Origin: Caballeronia peredens
GTDB taxonomy: Bacteria; Pseudomonadota; Gammaproteobacteria; Burkholderiales; Burkholderiaceae
Direction of reading: 5' to 3'
Length of the DNA: 64,000 bases
NCBI GenBank assembly: GCA_001544595.2
Contig: FCOH02000014.1
Span: 1-64,000, forward strand
The notes beneath the pieces are model-generated. The model worked only from the letters and a program-made list of their open reading frames with translations, made no database searches and was not told where the DNA came from. How positions within the stretch are numbered: position 1 is the first letter of the stretch; every line of letters starts with the position of its first letter. A program made the translations under genes and the position numbers. Below, one piece after another: positions 8,605 through 17,409 of this stretch.

Positions 8605-11600
8605 ATGAAAGAACATAATCAACGTGATATCGCGATAGTAGGCATGTCGTGCCGCCTTCCCGCTGGTCTCGACGATCTCGACAGACTCGTGGATGCCTTG
8701 CGCCGCCGCACAGTCACGGCGGGTCCGGTTCCGGCCGACCGCTGGGACGCGGCCCGTTATTTCTCCGCGGACGAGCATGCGAAGGGCAAGGCCTACGTTG
8801 ACCGCGGCAACTTCCTGAAGCAGGACGTCCGCTCGATGGACGCGGGATTTTTCGATCTGCCGCCGCGCCTCGCCGAGAATTTCGATCCGATGCAGCGTCT
8901 GCTGCTGGAACTGACCTGGGAGGCGTTCGAGAACGCGGGCCTCGATCTCACCGCGCACGCGGGCAAGAACGTGGGCGTGTACGTCGGCGGTTTCATGCTC
9001 GATCACATGATCACGCTCATGCAGCCGTCCAACCGCGCGCGCCATAATCCGGGCACCGCGGCCGGCATGATGATGACGATGCTCTCGAACCGGCTCTCGC
9101 ACGCGTTCGATCTGCGCGGCCCGAGCCTGTCGATCGACACGGCGTGTTCGTCGTCGCTGGTGGCCTTCAGCTACGCCTGCCGCGACATCTGGAACGGCGA
9201 CTGCGACATGGCGGTCGTCGGCGGCGCGAACGTGATGACGCGCCCCGAATATCCCGTCGGCATGTGCAAGGGGCATTTCCTGTCGCGCGACGGCGAGTGC
9301 AAGTCCTTCGACGCGCGCGGCGATGGTTACGGGCGCGGCGAAGGCGGCGGCGTGATCGTGCTGAAGACGCTGGCGCGCGCGCTCGCCGACGGCGACACGA
9401 TCCTCGCGACCGTCGCGGGCGCGGGCGTCAATTCGGACGGCCGCACGCCCGGCATATCGATGCCGAGCGCCGAGGCGCAGGGCGCGCTGATCCGCGACGT
9501 GTGCGAGCGTTTCGAGATCGAGCCGTTACAGGTGCGCTATGTCGAATGTCACGGCACGGGCACGGCAGTCGGCGATCCGATCGAGGCCGAGTCGATCGGA
9601 TCGGTGTACGGCGCGGGCAGGACCGGCGACGCGCGCGTCGTGCTCGGCTCGGTCAAGAGCAATATCGGGCACCTGGAGGCCGGCGCGGGCGTGGCGGGGC
9701 TGATCAAGGCGGTGCTGACGCTCGTGCATCGCGAGGCGTTCGCGCTGGGCAATCTGAAAACGCCGCATCCGGGCATCGACTTCGAGCGGCTCGGCGTGCG
9801 TCTGGCCGATGCGCCCATCGCGCTCGCGCAGGGCTGCGAGTCGTTCATGGTCGCCGTCAACTCGTTCGGCTACGGCGGCACGAATGCGCACGTCGTGCTG
9901 CGGTCGGCCCCGGCCGCCGCACCGGCGCAACAGCCGCAGCAGGCACGTCCCGATGGTTTTGCGCTGATGTTGCCCTTGTCGGCGCGCGATCCCGCCGCGC
10001 TGCAGGCGCTGGCGGCGCGCTACGGCGAACGGCTCGCGGCGGCGGACGATCTCGAGGACGTGCTGCACTCGGCCTCGCTGCGCCGTGCCCATCTCAGTCA
10101 TCGAGCGGTGGCGATGGGTGGGAACCGAAGCGAACTCATCGCGGCGCTCGATACGCTCGCCCGGGGCGAGAAGTCGGATACGGCGGTCCGGGGCCAGCAG
10201 ATCGCGCAGGGCAGGCCGCTGCCCGTCTGGGTCTTCACCGGCATGGGACCGCAATGGTGGGCGATGGGGCAGCAGCTCTATCACGAAGACAGGGTGTATC
10301 GCGCGGCCGTCGACGAGGCGGATCGCATCTTCCAGCGCATCGCCGGCTTCTCGATTCTGGCCGAGATGCTCAGGGACGAAGCGCACTCGGAAATCACGCG
10401 CACGGTGTACGCGCAGCCGGCGAACTTCATGGTGCAGTGGGGCATCGTGGCGATGTTGCGCGCCGCGGGTGTCCGGCCGGGCGCGGTGATCGGTCACAGT
10501 GTCGGCGAAGTGACGGCGGCGGCCGTGAGCGGCGCGTTGAGCCTCGAGGATGCACTGCGCGTCGCGCATGAGCGCAGCCGGCTGCAGGCGACGACCGCTG
10601 GCACCGGCAGCATGCTCGCCGTGGGCGCGGCACGGCAGGACGTCGAGGCGCTGCTGGAGGCGTTCGGCGGGCGCGTCGGGATTGCGGCGGTCAACGGGCC
10701 GAATACGATCACGCTGGCCGGCGAGACGGCGGCGATCGAAGAGATCGCGGAAGAGTTCACGCGGCGCGAGGTCTTCAACCGCGTGCTCAATGTGGAGGTG
10801 CCGTATCACAGCCACTTGATGGAGCCGATTCTCGATGATCTGCGCACCGCGTTGCGTGGCATCACGGCGCGCCCGCCCGCGATTCCCGTGATCTCGACCG
10901 TAACCGGCCGTCCGTTCGACGGTCCCGCGTTCGACGCCGACTACTGGACGCAGAACGTGCGTCAGCCCGTGGCGTTCATGCAGGCCGTGCAGACCCTGCT
11001 CGATGAGGGATTCGTGACCTTCGTCGAAGTGGGTCCCCATCCGGTGCTGGCCTCCGCATTGCGCGACTCCGCGAAGGTGCGCGCGAACGAGATCCGCCTC
11101 GTCGAAACGTTGCGCCGCAACGAGGCGAACCACGAGCCGGAACGCCTGCGCGTTCAGCGTGCAGTGGCGCAGATTTTCGCGAGCGGCGCCGGGATCGACT
11201 GGACGGCGCTCAACGGGCGCGGCCGCCTTGTCGCGTTGCCGAACTATCCGTGGCAGCGTCAGCGGCTGTGGATGGAGTCCGAGCGCGCAGCGTACCAGCG
11301 CATCGCGCCGACCGACCGTCCGCTGCTCGGTTGCGAGCACTTTCCCGCGCATCACGTCTGGTTGAACGACCTCGAGCATCAGAACGTCGCGTGGCTGAAA
11401 GATCACGTCGTGTCCGGCACGCCCGTGATGCCGGCGGCGGGCTACATCGAAACGATGCTGGAGGCCGCGGCGACGCTGCATCCCGACGCGCCCGGATGGA
11501 TCGTGAGCGATGTCGCGATCCATGCGCCGCTCGTGATCACCGGCGAGCGCGCGATCGACTATCTCTGCGTCTACGACGACGCGACGCGGCGCGCCATGTT

Positions 11601-14600
11601 GCGCAGCATCGAAAGCGGCAGCAACGGCGCAGGCTCGCTGCACCTCGACGGCACGATCGCGCCGCTGCCCGCCGAAAGCGCCGCGTGCGCCGACTTGCAA
11701 CGTGCGATGTCCGTCTGCGGCACGCCGCTCGATGCAGAGGCGTTCTACCGCGATCTCTCGCGCCGCGGTCTGCAATACGGCCCGGCGTTCCGGGCGATTC
11801 GTGCGCTGCGCGAGGCGGACGACCGCACGCAGATGCTTGCGCGCATCGAATGTCCCGAGGCATTGCCGCAACGCGGCTACCGCGCGCATCCGTCGACGCT
11901 CGATGCGTGCTTCCAGATGCTCGTCGGCATGCTCGAGGAGCGCGATTCGACCTGGCTTCCGACAGGCTTCGACGAGTTGCGCTTGAACGCACCCGCACTG
12001 CCGCCTTCCTACTGGTGCCATGCCGTGCGCGTGCGCTCGACGCCGCGTCACGTCGTCGCCGATCTGACAATGATCGACGACGACGGCCGCGTGCTTGCCA
12101 CGATCCGCGGCATGCGCGTGACGGCGTCGTCGGCGAAGCTCGGGCGCGTCGATCAATGGGGCGACGCGGTGAAGCTGCAACTGTTGCGCTACGAATGGAC
12201 GGAAGGCGCGCCCGCAGGCGAGGCGAAACGCGCGGACCGCTGGCTCGTCGTCGAGAACGGCGCGAATACGGAGTTGGCCGAGCGGGTCGCGGCGAGGTTG
12301 CCTGGGTGCGCGCGTCTGAACCTCGCGCCATTTCTCGAACCGGCGCAGGGACAGTGGAGTCTTCGCGACGACGCGCAGGCGACCATCGCCGCCGCGCTCG
12401 ATGAAGCCGGCCCCGCGCACGGCGTGGTGTTCCTGCACGGCTGGGCATCCGGCCACGACGGCGCCGATCCGACGGCGACGGGCGCGCTGCTGCTGATGCA
12501 GGCCGTGTCGCGCCATTTTGCGGCTGCACCCGCCGATGCTAGACCGCGCGCCTACGTGGTGACGCGCCAGGCATTCGCGCTGCCGCAAGGCGCGTCCGCC
12601 GAAGCGGCCGTCGAGCCGGCGCAGACCGCGCTCAACGGTTTTGCGCGCGTGGCGTTCAACGAACTCGAAGGCATGCGTTTCACGAGCATCGACATGCCTT
12701 CGAATCCGGATGCAAACAACGCCGCCGCGCTCGTCGCGGAACTGCTGGCCGATGCCCGCGAAGACGAAGTGGCGATCCGCGACGGACGCCGTTTCTGCAG
12801 CCGCCTTATCGCCGATCCCGCGTTGACGGAACCGCTCATCGAGCCGATGGCGATCGACGGCGAGCGCGCCTTCGCCGTGCGCGCAGTCGGGAGCGGCGCG
12901 GCCGGTAGCGCGAGCGTCGAACTGATCGAGACCTCGCGCGGTCCTCTCGCGCATGGCGAGATCGAACTCGAAGTCGAGGCGCTCGCGCTGGAGAGCCACG
13001 TCCTGCGCAATTCGGACGGGCATCACTACGACGGACGGTTCGTCGAAACGGTCGCGACCGTCAGCGGCATCGGCGCGGGTGTGACGGATCTCGTCGTCGG
13101 CCAGCGCGTGTTCGGTCTCGCGCCGGGCGCGTTTGCGACCCATCTCCGCGGTCCGCGCGCGGCGTTCCATCTCGCGCCGCTGCAAGCCGGCGCCGCGGCC
13201 GCTTCGGTGCTCGTGTCGGCGACGCTTTCCGCCGCGGCGGAGCAGGCCGTCGAGCAGGCCTCACTCGATGCACATGCGCGCGTCCTCGTCATCGCGGATG
13301 CCCGTGGGCTCGCGGTGGCCGCGGCGCTGCGTGCACGCGGCGTCGAGGTCGTGCTGGCCGGCGATGCGGCGCAAGGCGGAATGGCCGCCATCGGCCACGA
13401 CGCGCTCGATGCCGCGCTTGCGAGCCACACGCACGGCAACGGCTTCGATGCGATCGTCGCGCCGCTCGCGGAGTTCGCCGCGCGCTTCGGCTGGCGTGTG
13501 CTCGCGCAGGGCGGCGTCCTGATCGATACCGACGCGCAGGCACGCGCATCGACCATGCCGCGTCACTGCATGTCGATCGTCCGCACGGATCTCGCCACGT
13601 CGACGCAACGGCCGGGCCGTTTCGCGCAGGCGTTGCAGCGCGCGGTCGCAGCCGCCGCGCGGGGAGAGCTTGCACGGACCGACTGCCTCAACGTGACGCT
13701 CGCGGATCTCGCCACCCGCAAGCTCACGCTGCCGAAGGACGACGTGCCACTCGTCGTGCGCTTCGACGCCGGCTCGCATCAACTGCCCGCGCACGTGCGC
13801 GAATCGCTGGAATTCGATCCGGCCGCGACCTACCTGGTCACCGGCGGTCTGGGCGGTTTCGGGCAGCGCACCGCAAGCTGGCTCGCGGCGCACGGGGCGC
13901 GCCATCTCGTCCTCGCCTCGCGCAGCGGTGCCGATACCGCGGAACGCCGCGCGTTCGTGGCTGAACTCCAGTCCGACGGCGTCGAAGTCGAGTGCGTGAT
14001 CTGCGACGTCGCCGATGCGATGCAGATGCGCGATCTGTTCGGCATCGTCGCGAAGAGCGGGCGTCCGTTGCGCGGCGTGTTCCATGCGGCAGCGGTCATC
14101 ATCGACGAACCGGTTGCCGAGCTGAACCCGCGCCATCTCGTCGCGGTGATGCGCGGCAAGGCCGAAAGCGCGCGCTTGCTGCACGAGCACACGCGGCATA
14201 TGCAGCTCGATCACTTCGTGCTGTTCTCGTCGGTGGCGAATCTGGTCGGCAACAGCCGCCAGGCGAGCTATTCGAGCGCGAACGGCTACCTCGACGGCCT
14301 CGCATGGCAGCGGCGCGCGCTCGGCCTGCCCGCGACCAGCATCAACTGGGGGGCGATTGCCGATGTCGGCGTAATCACGCGCGACGCGACGCTCGAGCAA
14401 TTCATGCGGTACATCGGGCTGCGCGGCATGGAGTCGGTGGAGGCGCTCGGCTGGCTCGAACGCGCGATGCGTCGGCGCGTGACGCAGCTCGGCGTGACGC
14501 TCATCACCAACTGGGGCGACTGGGCGCGTTACGAGACGCTGGGCGGGCAGTCCGCGCGCCTCGCGGATCTGATCGCCGCCGACGCCGGGACGGAGGCGGG

Positions 14601-14907
14601 CGCGCGCGACCTGCTGCGCGCGGAACTGGCGGCCTTGCCGGCAGCGGACCGCTTCATGGTCCTGGCCGGCCTGGTGGCGTCGCTGCTCGCGGATCAACTG
14701 GAAACCAGCGCCGACAGCATCTCGATCGATCGCCCGATCCTCGACCTTGGTATCGATTCGCTGATGGCGACAGAGATTCAGCTCGCGCTCGATCGCGATC
14801 TGGGGATCGGCGTATCGGTGCTGGAAATCCTGAACGATCTGACGATTCGCGGCATCGCGGACAAAACGCTCGCGTCGCTGGGTCTGAGCGATGCGCAGCC
14901 GGCATGA
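8605..14907 (+). CDS. Type I polyketide synthase, KS-AT-DH-(psi-KR/ER-like)-KR-ACP, no thioesterase
   Basis: This 2100-residue protein is a single-module, probably iterative reducing PKS. Ketosynthase: residues about 7-430, with Cys181 (DTACSSS), His316 (CHGTGTAVGDP) and His356 (SNIGHLEAG). Acyltransferase: about 540-840, Ser632 in GHSVGE and YHSH at 734-737. Dehydratase: about 905-1175, His934 in HVVSGTPVMP and Asp1100 in HPSTLDACFQ. Residues about 1195-1425 resemble a structural KR half. An enoylreductase-like region (about 1433-1720) has lost the glycine-rich nucleotide loop (VLVIADARGLAV at 1560-1571), so it may be inactive. Ketoreductase: about 1735-1990, TGGLGGFG, Ser1875/1876 and Tyr1889. 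ACP: Ser2052 in LGIDSLMAT. There is no release domain; the oxoamine synthase follows at once. Start ATG lies in an AT-rich, SD-poor leader. Confidence 0.93.
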   Translation: MKEHNQRDIAIVGMSCRLPAGLDDLDRLVDALRRRTVTAGPVPADRWDAARYFSADEHAKGKAYVDRGNFLKQDVRSMDAGFFDLPPRLAENFDPMQRLLLELTWEAFENAGLDLTAHAGKNVGVYVGGFMLDHMITLMQPSNRARHNPGTAAGMMMTMLSNRLSHAFDLRGPSLSIDTACSSSLVAFSYACRDIWNGDCDMAVVGGANVMTRPEYPVGMCKGHFLSRDGECKSFDARGDGYGRGEGGGVIVLKTLARALADGDTILATVAGAGVNSDGRTPGISMPSAEAQGALIRDVCERFEIEPLQVRYVECHGTGTAVGDPIEAESIGSVYGAGRTGDARVVLGSVKSNIGHLEAGAGVAGLIKAVLTLVHREAFALGNLKTPHPGIDFERLGVRLADAPIALAQGCESFMVAVNSFGYGGTNAHVVLRSAPAAAPAQQPQQARPDGFALMLPLSARDPAALQALAARYGERLAAADDLEDVLHSASLRRAHLSHRAVAMGGNRSELIAALDTLARGEKSDTAVRGQQIAQGRPLPVWVFTGMGPQWWAMGQQLYHEDRVYRAAVDEADRIFQRIAGFSILAEMLRDEAHSEITRTVYAQPANFMVQWGIVAMLRAAGVRPGAVIGHSVGEVTAAAVSGALSLEDALRVAHERSRLQATTAGTGSMLAVGAARQDVEALLEAFGGRVGIAAVNGPNTITLAGETAAIEEIAEEFTRREVFNRVLNVEVPYHSHLMEPILDDLRTALRGITARPPAIPVISTVTGRPFDGPAFDADYWTQNVRQPVAFMQAVQTLLDEGFVTFVEVGPHPVLASALRDSAKVRANEIRLVETLRRNEANHEPERLRVQRAVAQIFASGAGIDWTALNGRGRLVALPNYPWQRQRLWMESERAAYQRIAPTDRPLLGCEHFPAHHVWLNDLEHQNVAWLKDHVVSGTPVMPAAGYIETMLEAAATLHPDAPGWIVSDVAIHAPLVITGERAIDYLCVYDDATRRAMLRSIESGSNGAGSLHLDGTIAPLPAESAACADLQRAMSVCGTPLDAEAFYRDLSRRGLQYGPAFRAIRALREADDRTQMLARIECPEALPQRGYRAHPSTLDACFQMLVGMLEERDSTWLPTGFDELRLNAPALPPSYWCHAVRVRSTPRHVVADLTMIDDDGRVLATIRGMRVTASSAKLGRVDQWGDAVKLQLLRYEWTEGAPAGEAKRADRWLVVENGANTELAERVAARLPGCARLNLAPFLEPAQGQWSLRDDAQATIAAALDEAGPAHGVVFLHGWASGHDGADPTATGALLLMQAVSRHFAAAPADARPRAYVVTRQAFALPQGASAEAAVEPAQTALNGFARVAFNELEGMRFTSIDMPSNPDANNAAALVAELLADAREDEVAIRDGRRFCSRLIADPALTEPLIEPMAIDGERAFAVRAVGSGAAGSASVELIETSRGPLAHGEIELEVEALALESHVLRNSDGHHYDGRFVETVATVSGIGAGVTDLVVGQRVFGLAPGAFATHLRGPRAAFHLAPLQAGAAAASVLVSATLSAAAEQAVEQASLDAHARVLVIADARGLAVAAALRARGVEVVLAGDAAQGGMAAIGHDALDAALASHTHGNGFDAIVAPLAEFAARFGWRVLAQGGVLIDTDAQARASTMPRHCMSIVRTDLATSTQRPGRFAQALQRAVAAAARGELARTDCLNVTLADLATRKLTLPKDDVPLVVRFDAGSHQLPAHVRESLEFDPAATYLVTGGLGGFGQRTASWLAAHGARHLVLASRSGADTAERRAFVAELQSDGVEVECVICDVADAMQMRDLFGIVAKSGRPLRGVFHAAAVIIDEPVAELNPRHLVAVMRGKAESARLLHEHTRHMQLDHFVLFSSVANLVGNSRQASYSSANGYLDGLAWQRRALGLPATSINWGAIADVGVITRDATLEQFMRYIGLRGMESVEALGWLERAMRRRVTQLGVTLITNWGDWARYETLGGQSARLADLIAADAGTEAGARDLLRAELAALPAADRFMVLAGLVASLLADQLETSADSISIDRPILDLGIDSLMATEIQLALDRDLGIGVSVLEILNDLTIRGIADKTLASLGLSDAQPA

Positions 14908-14939
14908 GCCGCTCCGAGGACAAACAAGGACAAAATCAA

Positions 14940-16274
14940 ATGACCATTGAATCCGAAGTGAACCGTCTGCGCGCCCGCCTGATGAGCAAGTCAGGTGACG
15001 ATACGGCGCCGGCGGCGGCTGTCGCCCGGCGCCGCGTGGAGCTGTCGCCGGAGCATTACGACATCGCGCAGTTTCCCGAGATGCGTGAGTACGCGAACAT
15101 GCGCTGGTACTACGACAATCAGGGGCTCGCGTGGAACATGTACCGCGAGCATCTGGGCGTCGCGAGCGCGGAAGTCGAGATCGAGGGCCGCAAGATGCTC
15201 AACTTCTCGTCGTTCAACTATCTCGATCTGTCGGGCGACCCGCGCGTGAAGGAAGCGGCGAAGCGCGCAATCGACATCTACGGCACTTCGACTGGCTCTG
15301 GGCGCATCGTGCGCGGCGAGATTCCGCTGTTCGGCGAATTCGAGCGCGAGCTGGCCGAACTGCTGGGTGTCGAGGCAGCGGTGATGGGCGTGAGCGGCTG
15401 GGGCATGAACGCGGGCGTGATCGGCTATCTCGCGCGCGGGCAGGACCTGATCCTGTACGACGAACTCGTGCACAACAGCATGCTGACCGGCGCGAAGATC
15501 AGCGGCGCGCGCCGGATCGCGTTTCCGCACAACGACTGCGACGCGCTCGAGCGGCTGCTGGTTACGCATCGCGGTTCCTACGAGCGCGCGCTGATTCTGA
15601 CCGAAGGTGTGTTCAGCATGGACGGCGATATTCCGGACGTGCCGCGCCTCATTGACATCAAGCGGCGTCACCGCGCGCTGCTGATGGTGGACGAGGCGCA
15701 TTCGATCGGCGTGATCGGGCCGCGCGGGCTCGGCGTCGTGGACCACTTCGGGCTCGACAGCCGCGATATCGACATCCATTTTTCGACGTTGTCGAAGTCG
15801 TTCGCAGCCATCGGCGGCTACGTGGCCGGAAGCAAGGCGCTGGTGACGATGCTCAGGCATTACGCGCCCGGCGTCGGCCTGTATATCGCGGCGCCGAATC
15901 CCGCCAATGCCGCGGCGGCGCTCGCAGCGTTGCGCATCATGCGAGCCGAGCCGCAGCGCGCGCGGGCCGTGGTGGCGATCGCCGATCACTTTCGTGAGCG
16001 TGCGCAGGCGGCGGGACTGGATATCGGGCCGAGCCACGGTTCGGGCGTCGTGCCGGTCATGTTGCCGGACTCGGAGACGGCGCTGTGGATGTCGGCACGG
16101 CTGTTCGACAACGGCGTGTTCGCGTTCCCGATGATCTTTCCGGTCGTGCCGCGCGACGGAGCGCGCCTGCGCTTTTTCCTGTCGATGTCGCACACACGCG
16201 AGCAGGTCGATCGCGCAATCGACCTGCTGGTGCAGCTTCTGGCCAGCGCGCCGCGTCCGAAGGGCATGATCTGA
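14940..16274 (+). CDS. Alpha-oxoamine synthase (PLP), probable PKS offloading enzyme
   Basis: The 444-residue protein belongs to the PLP fold-type I alpha-oxoamine synthases (KBL, AONS, serine palmitoyltransferase). Seen motifs: TSTGSGRIVRGEIPLFGEFE, YDELVHNSML, VDEAHSIGVIGPRGLG and the PLP lysine K286 in STLSKSFAAIGGYVAG. A roughly 80-residue N-terminal extension precedes the core. These enzymes condense an amino acid with an acyl thioester, losing CO2, to give an alpha-aminoketone. ATG 14940 is chosen because AAGGA lies 9 bases upstream; an alternative ATG at 14904 overlaps the PKS stop (ATGA). Directly after a PKS lacking a thioesterase, it most likely releases the chain from the ACP, as Fum8p does in fumonisin synthesis. 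The amino acid used is unknown. Confidence 0.9.
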   Translation: MTIESEVNRLRARLMSKSGDDTAPAAAVARRRVELSPEHYDIAQFPEMREYANMRWYYDNQGLAWNMYREHLGVASAEVEIEGRKMLNFSSFNYLDLSGDPRVKEAAKRAIDIYGTSTGSGRIVRGEIPLFGEFERELAELLGVEAAVMGVSGWGMNAGVIGYLARGQDLILYDELVHNSMLTGAKISGARRIAFPHNDCDALERLLVTHRGSYERALILTEGVFSMDGDIPDVPRLIDIKRRHRALLMVDEAHSIGVIGPRGLGVVDHFGLDSRDIDIHFSTLSKSFAAIGGYVAGSKALVTMLRHYAPGVGLYIAAPNPANAAAALAALRIMRAEPQRARAVVAIADHFRERAQAAGLDIGPSHGSGVVPVMLPDSETALWMSARLFDNGVFAFPMIFPVVPRDGARLRFFLSMSHTREQVDRAIDLLVQLLASAPRPKGMI

Positions 16275-16287
16275 GCGCCTGAAAAGG

Positions 16288-16326
16288 CGAATCCCGATGC
16301 CGGACATGACCGGTCATCGGGATTCG
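16288..16326. terminator. Strong bidirectional hairpin terminator
   Basis: CGAATCCCGATG at 16288-16299 pairs perfectly with CATCGGGATTCG at 16315-16326, and the loop contains a further CCGG/CCGG pair. It lies in the 74 bp between the convergent stops of the oxoamine synthase and the hydroxylase. No long U-tract follows on either side, but the 12-bp stem and position make a shared terminator likely. Confidence 0.75.
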
Positions 16327-16348
16327 GGCTTGCGGTCTCAGGCGCTGC

Positions 16349-17239
16349 TCAGTGCCCGAGTGCGCGCTTTTGCAGTTCTTCCGTCGTCTGCCCTTCGCCG
16401 TTCGGCAGCCAGCCGGGAGGGCGGAGCAGGAAGCCGACTGCATCCGACACACTCTTCGCGTGAAGCATGTCCTTGACGAGGCTCACCCAGTGCTCGGTCT
16501 CGACGACGATCGGGTTGTGCGACGTGGTCGGCGTCGTCAGGCCGTAGCGGCAGGGTTCGTCGGCGCGCTCTTCCACGTAGGTACCGAACAGGCGATCGAA
16601 GATGACCAGCACGCCGCCGAAGTTCGCATCGAGATACATCGAGTTCGAAGCATGGTGCACGCGGTGCGCCGACGGGGTGTTGAACACATATTCGAGCCAG
16701 CCGAGCTTCGGAATCCAGGTTGCGTGCAGCCAGAACTGATAGAGCAGGTTGATCGACACGACCGCGAGCACCACGTCGGGCTTCACGCCGAACCACACGA
16801 GCGGGGTGAAGAAGATGGCCGAACCGGCGATCTTGGTCAGCCAGCCGAGCCGGTACGCGGACGACAGCGTCAACTGGTTCGGCGAATGATGAACCGCGTG
16901 ATTGGCCCAAAAGAAGCGGATCGTGTGCGACGCGCGGTGATACCAGTAGTAACAGAACTCCTGTCCGATGAAGAGCAGGAAGAGCGTGAGCGCGGTGTTC
17001 GTCGTGACCGTGTGGATCCGATGCTCCCACGCGAAGTTGAAGACCGGCGTCGCGAGCGAGATCGGCACGAATGCGAGCAGCTTGCGGCCGACGAGATCGG
17101 CGAGCGAGATCCAGGTCTCGTGCCAGTCGAAGGCACGTTCGGTGCCCTTGTTCTTGAAGTGCAGGACGACAGCTTCGATCAACGACGCGGTGAGGACGAT
17201 GCCCATCGCGTACAGCGAGATTTTTCCGAGCAGTTCCAT
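16349..17239 (-). CDS. Sterol desaturase / fatty acid hydroxylase superfamily protein
   Basis: The 296-residue membrane protein carries the di-iron histidine boxes of the superfamily: HRASH at 101-105, HAVHH at 114-118, HATW at 172 and HRVHH at 192-196, with hydrophobic helices around 9-27, 50-70, 82-100 and 138-165. Members hydroxylate or desaturate lipids in the membrane using O2. ATG 17239 is preferred because AAGG lies 8 bases upstream and it matches the hydrophobic N-terminus. It is convergent to the PKS/oxoamine synthase operon. Sphingoid-base hydroxylases belong to this superfamily, so it may act on the aminoketone lipid, but that link rests on position only. Confidence 0.88.
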   Translation of the reverse strand: MELLGKISLYAMGIVLTASLIEAVVLHFKNKGTERAFDWHETWISLADLVGRKLLAFVPISLATPVFNFAWEHRIHTVTTNTALTLFLLFIGQEFCYYWYHRASHTIRFFWANHAVHHSPNQLTLSSAYRLGWLTKIAGSAIFFTPLVWFGVKPDVVLAVVSINLLYQFWLHATWIPKLGWLEYVFNTPSAHRVHHASNSMYLDANFGGVLVIFDRLFGTYVEERADEPCRYGLTTPTTSHNPIVVETEHWVSLVKDMLHAKSVSDAVGFLLRPPGWLPNGEGQTTEELQKRALGH

Positions 17240-17409
17240 GATGTTCGCCTTGGTGGGTGAGTTGCGAATGAACCCATTCTGGCGATCGGCCCGGTTAAAA
17301 ACCACGCACAAACTATTTCATGGAATGTCACGCGCCGCCCGCGCTGCCTTGCGGCATAAGGGGCGGACGGTTTCGCGGAGTTATTTCAGAATATGTCGCG
17401 CGCGCAAAA

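Noticed and set aside
9526..13185. Very long open frame antisense to the PKS gene (over 1200 codons)
   Set aside because: Its composition is Arg/His/Ala-rich without family motifs, and it mirrors the codon bias of the PKS gene. Such antisense frames are expected in very GC-rich genes.
14904..14939. Start of the oxoamine synthase at the ATGA overlapping the PKS stop
   Set aside because: It lacks a ribosome site, whereas ATG 14940 has AAGGA at good spacing; kept only as an alternative.
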